Positions 9,626 through 17,208 of a stretch of 41,953 nt of DNA are shown piece by piece (positions within the stretch are counted from its first letter, which is position 1; each line of letters begins with the position of its first letter). Under the pieces are notes generated by a model that did no database searches, was not told the DNA's origin, and worked only from the letters and a program-made list of their open reading frames with translations. Origin of the DNA: an uncultured Candidatus Saccharibacteria bacterium (GTDB lineage: Bacteria > Patescibacteriota > Saccharimonadia > Saccharimonadales > AWTP1-31); assembly GCA_903946795.1 (NCBI GenBank), contig CAJAXB010000015.1, positions 1 through 41,953 on the forward strand, written 5' to 3'. The position numbers were made by a program, and so were the translations under genes.

Positions 9626-10165
9626 TTAGTCACTAGCGACTAGAGTGTTTAGCATTTTTTTGGCACGACCTGCAACTGATTTTCTGTCACTTTTTGAAAA
9701 ATTTTCTAACCTAGGAATGATCCACATTCTTAGCTTTTCATCGTCTTTTGCCCAAGCTGATAATGTTTCAATCGTCGTATTTTGAACGATCCAATCGTCA
9801 CTTTTATTAAGATTATTTTTTAGTATTTCTTTTGCCTTTTCTAGCTGTGGCTCAGACATATCATCTTCTAACCACAAGAATAATTGAGCTAGTGTCCATT
9901 GCGTAGAGGCTTGGTTGATTTTTTAAATATTTATTAGGAATTTATCGATATATGATACAAGCCAGTCAGGATGCTCTTTGCATATACGCTTCATAGCATT
10001 TGATACTCGTAATCGCACCACTTCATCATCAGAGTAGTAACATTGATATAAGTCTTCTAGCTTTTTTCTGTCGGCCAGTATTAGATTTACAACTTCAACT
10101 GTGTTGCCAAGTGAATTTGGGTGCCCACCAGTGAGCATTTCTTCAAATGTGTTGATTTTAGCCAT
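9626..10165 (-). pseudogene. HEAT-repeat-like protein gene interrupted by one in-frame TAA
   Basis: ORFs 9923..10165 and 9626..9877 are in the same frame, separated by TAA plus 15 sense codons (KINQASTQWTLAQLF) that complete a continuous protein. Confidence 0.75.
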
Positions 10166-10210
10166 GAGTATATTGTATCAAAATTATTCCAACCAAGTCT
10201 AGAACTAAAT

Positions 10211-10273
10211 AACAGATACAAATTAGTGGCAATAGAACAGAAGTGTTGCTATTGGAACTAACAGGTATCTGTT
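10211..10273. repeat. 63-nt imperfect inverted repeat (cruciform/terminator-like)
   Basis: aacagatac(10211-10219)/gtatctgtt(10265-10273) perfect; ttagtggcaatag(10223-10235)/ctattggaactaa(10249-10261) 11/13 paired. Confidence 0.85.
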
Positions 10274-10282
10274 TAAATATCT

Positions 10283-10312
10283 TTGGAGGGCTATAGTAGA
10301 TGCTATCGCAAC
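10283..10312 (-). repeat. Cassette repeat B
   Basis: Minus strand GTTGCGATAGCATCTACTATAGCCCTCCAA. Confidence 0.88.
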
Positions 10313-10827
10313 TGACTTGTCTTTAAACTCTGCAGGTATTCGTCAGCTTGTTTCTGGTTACGAAAAATCAATACGTTCTTATGGTTATTCCATTTATTAA
10401 TTTGTTTGTGTGTTTTTGGTAGTTCATTCTTTCTATACGTAAGAATATATCCAACAAATTCCAGTGGCAACCTCTCTTTCCAGTTTTTGGGCATTTCAGG
10501 CCTTGAATTAAAGCGATAATTCAATCGTCTTAAAATTGCATGATATAGACAAATATAGGTCGGAAAATCTAGAAAGATTATTGTGTCCGAAGCTTCAAAT
10601 CGGGCTTTAAATGTATCGTTAAAGTCACCATCAATTATCCACTTACTTCCAGATGTAGCTACTTCGATCTTCTTGTTCCAATTATTCTTGTCTGTTTTAT
10701 AGCTACCGTTAGGATCGTGATAAATGCTGTCTAAATTTATTAAAGGAAGCTTGGTTATTCTATGTAGTTTTGCGGAAAAGACACTTTTGCCAGCACCTGG
10801 GCAACCAATTACTGAAATTCTCTGCAT
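10303..10827 (-). CDS. FlaR/adenylate-kinase-like P-loop nucleotide kinase
   Basis: ISVIGCPGAGKSVFSAKL Walker A; IDGDFNDTFKARFEASDTIIFLDFP; stop codon lies inside repeat B. Confidence 0.85.
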   Translation of the reverse strand: MQRISVIGCPGAGKSVFSAKLHRITKLPLINLDSIYHDPNGSYKTDKNNWNKKIEVATSGSKWIIDGDFNDTFKARFEASDTIIFLDFPTYICLYHAILRRLNYRFNSRPEMPKNWKERLPLEFVGYILTYRKNELPKTHKQINKWNNHKNVLIFRNQKQADEYLQSLKTSQLR

Positions 10828-10884
10828 ACATACATTATATCAATAAGCCGAGGGGTATTACATCTGTTTTAAGTATAATCGATA

Positions 10885-10914
10885 TTGGAGGTCCACAGTA
10901 GATGCTATTGCAAC
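10885..10914 (-). repeat. Cassette repeat C
   Basis: Minus strand GTTGCAATAGCATCTACTGTGGACCTCCAA. Confidence 0.88.
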
Positions 10915-10941
10915 TATTTTTAACGGGAAGAAACAAGCTAT

Positions 10942-13900
10942 TTAGTTGTGCTTGCCAAGACCCGTATTAGGCGCTCCAACTACATTAACCGCTAAACCTG
11001 CAGGGTCAGTAATCAGACCGTCTTCTAGTCCGTCAGCATCACGGGAGCTACCGTCTTTTACAGTGTAAGTTACACGTGTTGCTGGTTGATTCTCGATAGT
11101 AATTTGCTCCAAAACTGCGTCGGCTATGGTGAAGTAAGCTCCAGTTGTTGGATTGTATTTGCGAATTGTTACTTCTCCGGGAGTAACTCCAAAGTAGGTC
11201 TGTGTGACTGTTGTCGTAAAGCCAGCCTGGCCACAATCGGCGTTAAAGCCTACTAATCCATTCGGATAGTCGTAGGCCACATCATTTGGAGCACCACCAT
11301 CAAGCTCTTGCTTGAAAAGAGCTTCGAACGTACACTCAGCTGATAGCTCTAGCTTTATAGGTTTATTGGTTTGCGGACTGATGAACGCTACACTGTTTTC
11401 AGCACAACCCAAGTCCCACTGGAGACATGGAAAGCCCTCATTATAACTGTCATATCGTGACCAAATAGCATCAAAATCAAACTCAGTCATTGGCCCGTTG
11501 GTGGTTGATTTAAAGTAATTAACATTGTTTTCAATTTTTGTGCAGTTGTCGTTACCAAGCTGATACCCACCATCCTGATAGTTATAACATGGCATATCGG
11601 GATCATCGCTGTCGGTCAGATTCCAATAAACATTGTCTACAAATGGACTTGAAGCAAGTGATATCTCGCCAATTATACCTCCAGAAATCGTGCCAACTAC
11701 AGATCCACTAGCAAACGAATCTTTAACATTGATATTGTTATTGCTTAGGTTGTGATATCCGCTAATACCGCCAACATAATTATGACTAGCGTTAACAATT
11801 TCTCCAGTTGAATAGGTTCTCTCTAGTGAGGCACCTTGTGACTGACCGACAATTCCACCTGTGTAGTCACCATTGCCCGTGACATCCCCCCTAGAATAAC
11901 TGTCGGTAATAGAAACAATATTCATATAGCCAACCAATCCACCTACATAATAATTACCCTCAACACTTCCGGTGGCGTACGATTGATTAATAGATCCATC
12001 ATAAATTGCCCCAACCAGACCACCAGCATTACTATTGCTTGTAAGTACGTTTCCGGATGCGCTTGATTGACTAATTTCAGAATTATCATATAATTCGCCG
12101 GCCAAACCGCCAGCTGTACAGTTAGCTGTAACATTTCCGGTTGCCTGAGTCCCGATTATGTCTTTAGCCCTATTGGATCCAACAACACCCCCTGCATTAC
12201 AACTACTTACCGTCACATCAACATCGGCTGATGAATCTACGATAGTACTGTTTGATGGATTATCGGTGCCGACGTATTCACGCGTGTTCCAGGTGTCTAG
12301 ATATGACTTGTTTTCAGGGGTGTCAGGATACTGAGTATTTAGGTCATAGGTGCCCATCCCTTGGTACGGCAGAGGATCGACATGCGTACCAAGTGTACCC
12401 AGATTTGCATGCTTATACAGTGCTTGGTTGTTAAGTATAAAGCTGCGTTCTTTTCCTTCTGGGACGGCGTTATATGGGAATTCAACATTTAGCTGGTCGC
12501 CATAGCGCATAACTGCATATTGATCATCTTTGCTTTGTAATAGCGGCGTGACGTCACCGTATTTGGTGAACTTACCATATTGATTCTTAAACTGAGTAGC
12601 TGGATAGGGCTTTACATCGTAATAGTCGTGGTCGTTAAAATGAGATCGATCAATTGCTGTAAACCCATGGAAATCAAGATCAACCGACTCTGGCTCGTAG
12701 GTATTTGTTTCTACAGGAACTTGTGGAGAAGTATCGATGGCAAAGTAGTTGGCCTGCAAGGTGTCGAAGCCGACTTTTACTTGATAGTTGTCACTGAGGA
12801 ACTTACCGGTCAGATCAATAGTTCGAAGCCTTGGTGAGCCATCACTACCAATGTCGTTTTTGTTATAAATCTCTACCCAGTTACCGTTTTGATCTTTTAC
12901 CTGAACGGTACGCAACTTACTCTCTGGAGTCTCATCGTAATTTCGAGCACCACGCATTACAAGCTGAACATTCTCGTCCTTACTAGCCGAAAGGTCGCCG
13001 AAGTCCATGACCCAATAGTTAACTTTACTGTCGTCTTTGTAACTCCATTTGTCGTCGTAGCTTCCGAGACTGTCTTTGCAGTCATTACCGTATTTGTCTA
13101 CACAGGACTGCATAGTATTTGTCGGGGTGTCGCTGATTGTCCTTAGATCGTCTTTTGTAGTATTACGGAACAAGGGCGATACAACGCTGTAGCCTGGCTG
13201 ATGGTCGAAAGTCATCAATGATAATTGGTCGTAGTAGACAATCTCGTTATATTCCTGCGCAATCTTCATGGAATATTTGCCGTCTTTTGGCGCCAAAGCA
13301 CTTTTGTCTATCTGGGCTAAATCTTCAGCATTAGTATAGCGAGGTAACTGACCTCCGACATCATCTGTATAGATATACTTACTTCCGTTCCAGGTATAGA
13401 CAAGCGGACTAGAGTTGTCTAGGTTGCCGATCGGCACATGCTGACCAACTAGACCACCAGAGGTACGATATCCATTAACCGTTCCGCTGGCATGGACGTT
13501 TTCGAGGTGCCCTACCAAACCACCGGCCACAGCTCCGACATACCAATCTCCTGTAATATCAGCATTGGATAGGGTGAAGTTCTCTACGGTTGCGCCATCA
13601 TCAATGACTCCAAACAGCCCAATGTTGCTCTGGTTGGGACGATCTATGAAAAGACCCGAAATAGTAAAGTTTTGGCCATCGAATGTTCCGGTAAACGAGG
13701 TTGGCGAACCTTGGTTACTATAGTAGGTGCCGATTGGCTCAAATCCATAACCATCTCCCCATATACCAACATTGTTAAAACCCGGAGTACCTGGATTAGT
13801 TAGCGAACAATCGATGTCATTGCCTAGGATGTAATCTTCGTTTAGAGGATAAGCGTTGTTGATACCTATTTGAGCCAATTCATCACACGTATTTATTTCT

Positions 13901-13998
13901 ATCTCACCTACGGCATTCACATTAGGAGGAAATGCATTGAACCCAATTAAACTACTAAAAATTAAGGCAATAAAAAATGCCTTCACTCTTTTAAACAT
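10942..13998 (-). CDS. GLUG-repeat surface protein with large internal inserted domain; ends shortly after PNTG motif
   Basis: Signal-like N-terminus MFKRVKAFFIALIFSSLIGFNAFPPNVNA (start inside listed ORF 10942..14037); repeated GGLVGxxxxxSIxxSYATGxV; C-terminus DGSSRDADGLEDGLITDPAGLAVNVVGAPNTGLGKHN*. Confidence 0.85.
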   Translation of the reverse strand: MFKRVKAFFIALIFSSLIGFNAFPPNVNAVGEIEINTCDELAQIGINNAYPLNEDYILGNDIDCSLTNPGTPGFNNVGIWGDGYGFEPIGTYYSNQGSPTSFTGTFDGQNFTISGLFIDRPNQSNIGLFGVIDDGATVENFTLSNADITGDWYVGAVAGGLVGHLENVHASGTVNGYRTSGGLVGQHVPIGNLDNSSPLVYTWNGSKYIYTDDVGGQLPRYTNAEDLAQIDKSALAPKDGKYSMKIAQEYNEIVYYDQLSLMTFDHQPGYSVVSPLFRNTTKDDLRTISDTPTNTMQSCVDKYGNDCKDSLGSYDDKWSYKDDSKVNYWVMDFGDLSASKDENVQLVMRGARNYDETPESKLRTVQVKDQNGNWVEIYNKNDIGSDGSPRLRTIDLTGKFLSDNYQVKVGFDTLQANYFAIDTSPQVPVETNTYEPESVDLDFHGFTAIDRSHFNDHDYYDVKPYPATQFKNQYGKFTKYGDVTPLLQSKDDQYAVMRYGDQLNVEFPYNAVPEGKERSFILNNQALYKHANLGTLGTHVDPLPYQGMGTYDLNTQYPDTPENKSYLDTWNTREYVGTDNPSNSTIVDSSADVDVTVSSCNAGGVVGSNRAKDIIGTQATGNVTANCTAGGLAGELYDNSEISQSSASGNVLTSNSNAGGLVGAIYDGSINQSYATGSVEGNYYVGGLVGYMNIVSITDSYSRGDVTGNGDYTGGIVGQSQGASLERTYSTGEIVNASHNYVGGISGYHNLSNNNINVKDSFASGSVVGTISGGIIGEISLASSPFVDNVYWNLTDSDDPDMPCYNYQDGGYQLGNDNCTKIENNVNYFKSTTNGPMTEFDFDAIWSRYDSYNEGFPCLQWDLGCAENSVAFISPQTNKPIKLELSAECTFEALFKQELDGGAPNDVAYDYPNGLVGFNADCGQAGFTTTVTQTYFGVTPGEVTIRKYNPTTGAYFTIADAVLEQITIENQPATRVTYTVKDGSSRDADGLEDGLITDPAGLAVNVVGAPNTGLGKHN

Positions 13999-14079
13999 TA
14001 ATTTCCCCTTTGTTTTGTAACTCGCAAGCACTACCAAGCCCTTTATTCCTACCTATTAGCACTATTGTATCAATAAACA

Positions 14080-14316
14080 TTAACGCTTTCCAACAAAGCC
14101 GGTATTTGGTGTACTTACAACTTGCGATGCGAGCCCTGCTGGATCGGCAATTTGTCCTGGCTCATCGTCCATGTCTAAATCTCCTCCGTCAGTTATTTGA
14201 TACGAAGCAACTGTAACTATATGGCCGTCGATGGTTACTTCTTCTAGTGTAGCTCCGTATGTGCCGGTTAGGTTGAAATAGATATTTGTGAATGGATTGA
14301 ATTTACGGACAATTAA
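14080..14316 (-). pseudogene. C-terminal remnant of a second choice-of-anchor-U/PNTG surface protein
   Basis: Minus translation LIVRKFNPFTNIYFNLTGTYGATLEEVTIDGHIVTVASYQITDGGDLDMDDEPGQIADPAGLASQVVSTPNTGFVGKR*; no start codon, stop immediately upstream. Confidence 0.8.
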
Positions 14317-14332
14317 TTATGTACTTAGATAG

Positions 14333-14362
14333 TTGGAGGGCCATCGTGAACGCTATTGCAAC
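14333..14362 (-). repeat. Cassette repeat D
   Basis: Minus strand GTTGCAATAGCGTTCACGATGGCCCTCCAA. Confidence 0.88.
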
Positions 14363-14724
14363 TGTAATAATTGCGATGGAGCTATAAACATGCCGTGAGA
14401 ATTCTTTTTCAATGCTATTTCGTTTATAACTGCATTTGTATTTAGTGCACCATAAATATGAGGGAAAAGTCCATCACGACCACTCAGGGCTTTTTCAAAT
14501 TTTACCTCAGCAGTAACTTTATCTGTATCAACTACAAGTAGGATTAAATTATCAAAATTTCTAAAATGACGATTAGCTATGTCAATTGTTTGATTGGGAT
14601 TTGAGCAATGAATAAAACCTACTTCATCTAGTGTCGAGGTAACAGTCGATTGTACATACTTTCCTGACTGCCTAGCTTTTTTCCAGACTGAATCTTGAGC
14701 AATTACGATTATTGGTTTTTGCAT
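14353..14724 (-). CDS. DUF952-like protein
   Basis: GFIHCSNPNQTIDIANRHF...LILLVVDTDKV...FPHIYGALNTNAVI; stop codon lies inside repeat D. Confidence 0.88.
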   Translation of the reverse strand: MQKPIIVIAQDSVWKKARQSGKYVQSTVTSTLDEVGFIHCSNPNQTIDIANRHFRNFDNLILLVVDTDKVTAEVKFEKALSGRDGLFPHIYGALNTNAVINEIALKKNSHGMFIAPSQLLQLQ

Positions 14725-14740
14725 AAAGATATAATAACAA

Positions 14741-14760
14741 AAAGACGCTTTCGCGTCTTT
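14741..14760 (-). terminator. Hairpin just after repeat E
   Basis: Minus strand AAAGACGC-gaaa-GCGTCTTTTT. Confidence 0.8.
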
Positions 14761-14774
14761 GAAGCATAAGCGTT

Positions 14775-14804
14775 TTGGAGGTCCATTGTCTTGTCTATCG
14801 CAAC
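14775..14804 (-). repeat. Cassette repeat E
   Basis: Minus strand GTTGCGATAGACAAGACAATGGACCTCCAA. Confidence 0.88.
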
Positions 14805-14818
14805 CGAGATCAAGTTTG

Positions 14819-15280
14819 TTAGGAATTTGACGTTTTAATATTTTTTGAGATTAACGATAGAACTAAAGCAATTATCAATACTGGTATTAGTAGCTTAGTT
14901 GAAATAGCTCCTGGTGGTGTGTGCTCAGAAATAACTGGTTTTAGTTGGCCGACTCCATAACGCAAAAACTGTTCAAGCAATAATAGTAATATGGCTAATG
15001 GTGTCAAAAACTTATATCGAATAATGATAACCCAACATAGTATTGCCATAAGTAGTTGGCTACTACCCCATTGTCCAAATATCGCAATTATATTTGAGCC
15101 ACCAGCAACAGAGGTATTAATTCCTGCAATAGAGTGGGCTCCTCCGTCGCTAGCAAACATGTGAATAAGGCTTCGTACTGTATTAACAACAGTTAGCAGT
15201 ATTAAAAAATAATATGCAATTTCCTGGCCTTGATATTTATTATTAGTTTTTGGAACAATATTCTGTACGGTAATTTTCAT
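14819..15280 (-). CDS. Hypothetical multi-pass membrane protein (first cassette after tRNA-Lys)
   Basis: Start placed at MKITVQNIVPK; the first 30 aa of the listed ORF are a translation of the tRNA and its terminator. Confidence 0.75.
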   Translation of the reverse strand: MKITVQNIVPKTNNKYQGQEIAYYFLILLTVVNTVRSLIHMFASDGGAHSIAGINTSVAGGSNIIAIFGQWGSSQLLMAILCWVIIIRYKFLTPLAILLLLLEQFLRYGVGQLKPVISEHTPPGAISTKLLIPVLIIALVLSLISKNIKTSNS

Positions 15281-15292
15281 AATAAAATTGTA

Positions 15293-15323
15293 ACAAAAAA
15301 CAGAGACATTTAATCTCTGTTTT
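15293..15323 (-). terminator. Intrinsic terminator of tRNA-Lys
   Basis: Minus strand AACAGAGA-ttaaatg-TCTCTGTT-TTTT. Confidence 0.85.
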
Positions 15324-15337
15324 AAGCATATTCGTAT

Positions 15338-15414
15338 TGGAGGGCCAGGAGGGACTCGAACCCTCGACACCCTGCTTAAGAGGCAGGTGCTCTAACCAGC
15401 TGAGCTACTGGCCC
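15338..15414 (-). tRNA. tRNA-Lys(CUU)
   Basis: Minus strand GGGCCAGTAGCTCAGCTGGTTAGAGCACCTGCCTCTTAAGCAGGGTGTCGAGGGTTCGAGTCCCTCCTGGCCCTCCA; acceptor GGGCCAG/CTGGCCC, loop CTCTTAA, encoded CCA. Confidence 0.96.
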
Positions 15415-15466
15415 ATATCTTTAATAAGACGCTGTAAATAGTAACATATTACCTCTGTTTATGCAA

Positions 15467-17098
15467 TCAGTCTGACTCGTCTTTTTCCAGATTTATTGGG
15501 ACCGTAAGAGTGAATGTGGATCCTTTTTTAAGTTCTGATTCTAGACCTAGTTCTCCATGAATATGTCGGGCTAGCTTTGCTGTAATAAATAGACCAAGTC
15601 CGGTACCGTTAGTAGATCTCGTAAGCGGGTCTTCCGAACGCCAGAATTTATCATACACTTTAGCTTGTTCGCTTTTTGCTATGCCGTTTCCGGTATCTTT
15701 TACTGCAACAATAATATTATTGCCTTTTTTGTTGATTGTAACCGTGATGCCGCCTTGTTGCGTATACTTTATTGCATTAGTAACAAAGTTCTGCATGATC
15801 TCTTTGAAGTAAAGTTTATTAGTAGAAATTTTATCTACTGCCGGATCAATAGCAATCTTGAGATATAACCCCTTCTTTGCCGCTTGTGCGGTATATAGTT
15901 GTTCTATTTCTTTAATGATATCGCCAACCTTAAAAGTTTGAATCTCCATCTTTGTATCGCTTCGCTCTGCTCTTGAAAGAGCCGTTAAGTCATTAACCAT
16001 ATCAGCAAGAAAGACAACTTGGTCATGCGCTTTAGTTACAGATTCTTTGATATCTTCTACTGCAAGTTTAGGCTTATCGACAAGAAGCATACCCATAGAT
16101 AGCTCACCTTCGGCAATAGTAATTGGAGTGCGGAGCTCGTGACTCACTTCAGAAATGAACATATCTTTTTCTTCGTCGAGTGATTTCTCTTTCGTGATGT
16201 CTCTTAATAAGAGCGTGTAGCCCTCTTTCTTAGAGAATAAGGATGTGCCTTTAATCGTACTAATACTGAGATCCAGAGAAATTTGATCTGTGCTTCCTAC
16301 TGGCAATACAAGATCTTTTCGTCTTTGAATGTTTGTTGTACTCTCAAGCTCTTTGAAAATATCAATCGTATTTCCTTTTGAATCTTTAAGTTTCAAAATA
16401 CTTCTTATATGTTTTCCAGTAAGTGTCATGTGTGTATCTAATAGATTTAGGGCGGCAGCATTGTATGCCAAAATATATCCTCTCCCATCTGTCGTAATCA
16501 CTGGATCATACATCGTATTAATAAGCCCAAGCAGTCGGGCTCTTTCTCGCTCTACCTGATCTACCTTAGATTCCATATCTGTACGTTTTTGTACATTTGA
16601 AAAAACGAGTTGTGTAAGGATAATACTGACGATAAGGAGTAGTATGTATTGCGGTACAATTTTATTGAATGAAGCTATGGTAAGGCCATTATCCTGGTAC
16701 TGAACACCCATGACGAGCGCAGCCCATAGTGCAATAGAGCTATACACAACTCCTTTAGCCTGATAGCTAAAGTAGGTGAGGTAGATCAGTAATACCCATA
16801 TATACAAAAAGTAAGATAGCGTTGGCACAATAAAAATAAGTACAAAACAAAGTATCCAGTGGTAGGCATAGATTGATGCAGCTTTTGAAACATGGGGCCG
16901 TACACTCGGTAAAAGATGCGCGCCGGCAAAAAGAGAAAGGAAAAGGGCAGTGCCATACACGAGATATGGGTTAGTACTAAACGTCTGGTTTGTTAGAAAA
17001 TTAAAGATAAGTAAAAGGCTAATACCAACAATAGCAGCCACGATGATTCGTGGGTTTATTTCAGGAGATGAAGCTGATCGAACATTAGACTGAGCCAT
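15467..17098 (-). CDS. Membrane sensor histidine kinase with PAS-like domain
   Basis: Multiple N-terminal TMs; MYDPVITTDGRGYILAYN; H-box FISEVSHELRTPITIAEGEL; N-box NFVTNAIKYT; DTGNGIA; GTGLGLFI. Confidence 0.95.
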   Translation of the reverse strand: MAQSNVRSASSPEINPRIIVAAIVGISLLLIFNFLTNQTFSTNPYLVYGTALFLSLFAGAHLLPSVRPHVSKAASIYAYHWILCFVLIFIVPTLSYFLYIWVLLIYLTYFSYQAKGVVYSSIALWAALVMGVQYQDNGLTIASFNKIVPQYILLLIVSIILTQLVFSNVQKRTDMESKVDQVERERARLLGLINTMYDPVITTDGRGYILAYNAAALNLLDTHMTLTGKHIRSILKLKDSKGNTIDIFKELESTTNIQRRKDLVLPVGSTDQISLDLSISTIKGTSLFSKKEGYTLLLRDITKEKSLDEEKDMFISEVSHELRTPITIAEGELSMGMLLVDKPKLAVEDIKESVTKAHDQVVFLADMVNDLTALSRAERSDTKMEIQTFKVGDIIKEIEQLYTAQAAKKGLYLKIAIDPAVDKISTNKLYFKEIMQNFVTNAIKYTQQGGITVTINKKGNNIIVAVKDTGNGIAKSEQAKVYDKFWRSEDPLTRSTNGTGLGLFITAKLARHIHGELGLESELKKGSTFTLTVPINLEKDESD

Positions 17099-17208
17099 AT
17101 CTTTAAAGTATACCTGTTATGCTTGCGGTCGTGAAATAATAAAAAGCCTTATTGTTATAGACCTGTCAGACCATTAGCATTTTTGCTACACTGGAACAGG
17201 AGGAAAGA

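Noticed and set aside
9923-9925. TAA as a recoded sense codon
   Set aside because: All other genes here read normally with TAA, TAG and TGA-compatible standard bacterial code; a local nonsense mutation or error is simpler.
9554-14804. Canonical integron attC sites
   Set aside because: The repeats lack RYYYAAC/GTTRRRY core pairs with internal L boxes (GTTGCNA does not fit GTTRRRY), and no intI is present; hence described only as integron-like.
9554-15347. CRISPR array
   Set aside because: Repeats are 0.4-3.4 kb apart with coding genes between them; no short uniform spacers and no cas genes.
15281-15370. N-terminal extension of ORF 14819..15370 (MSRVRVPPGPPIRICLKQ...)
   Set aside because: It is a translation of the tRNA-Lys 3' half and its terminator; the real start is most likely 15280.
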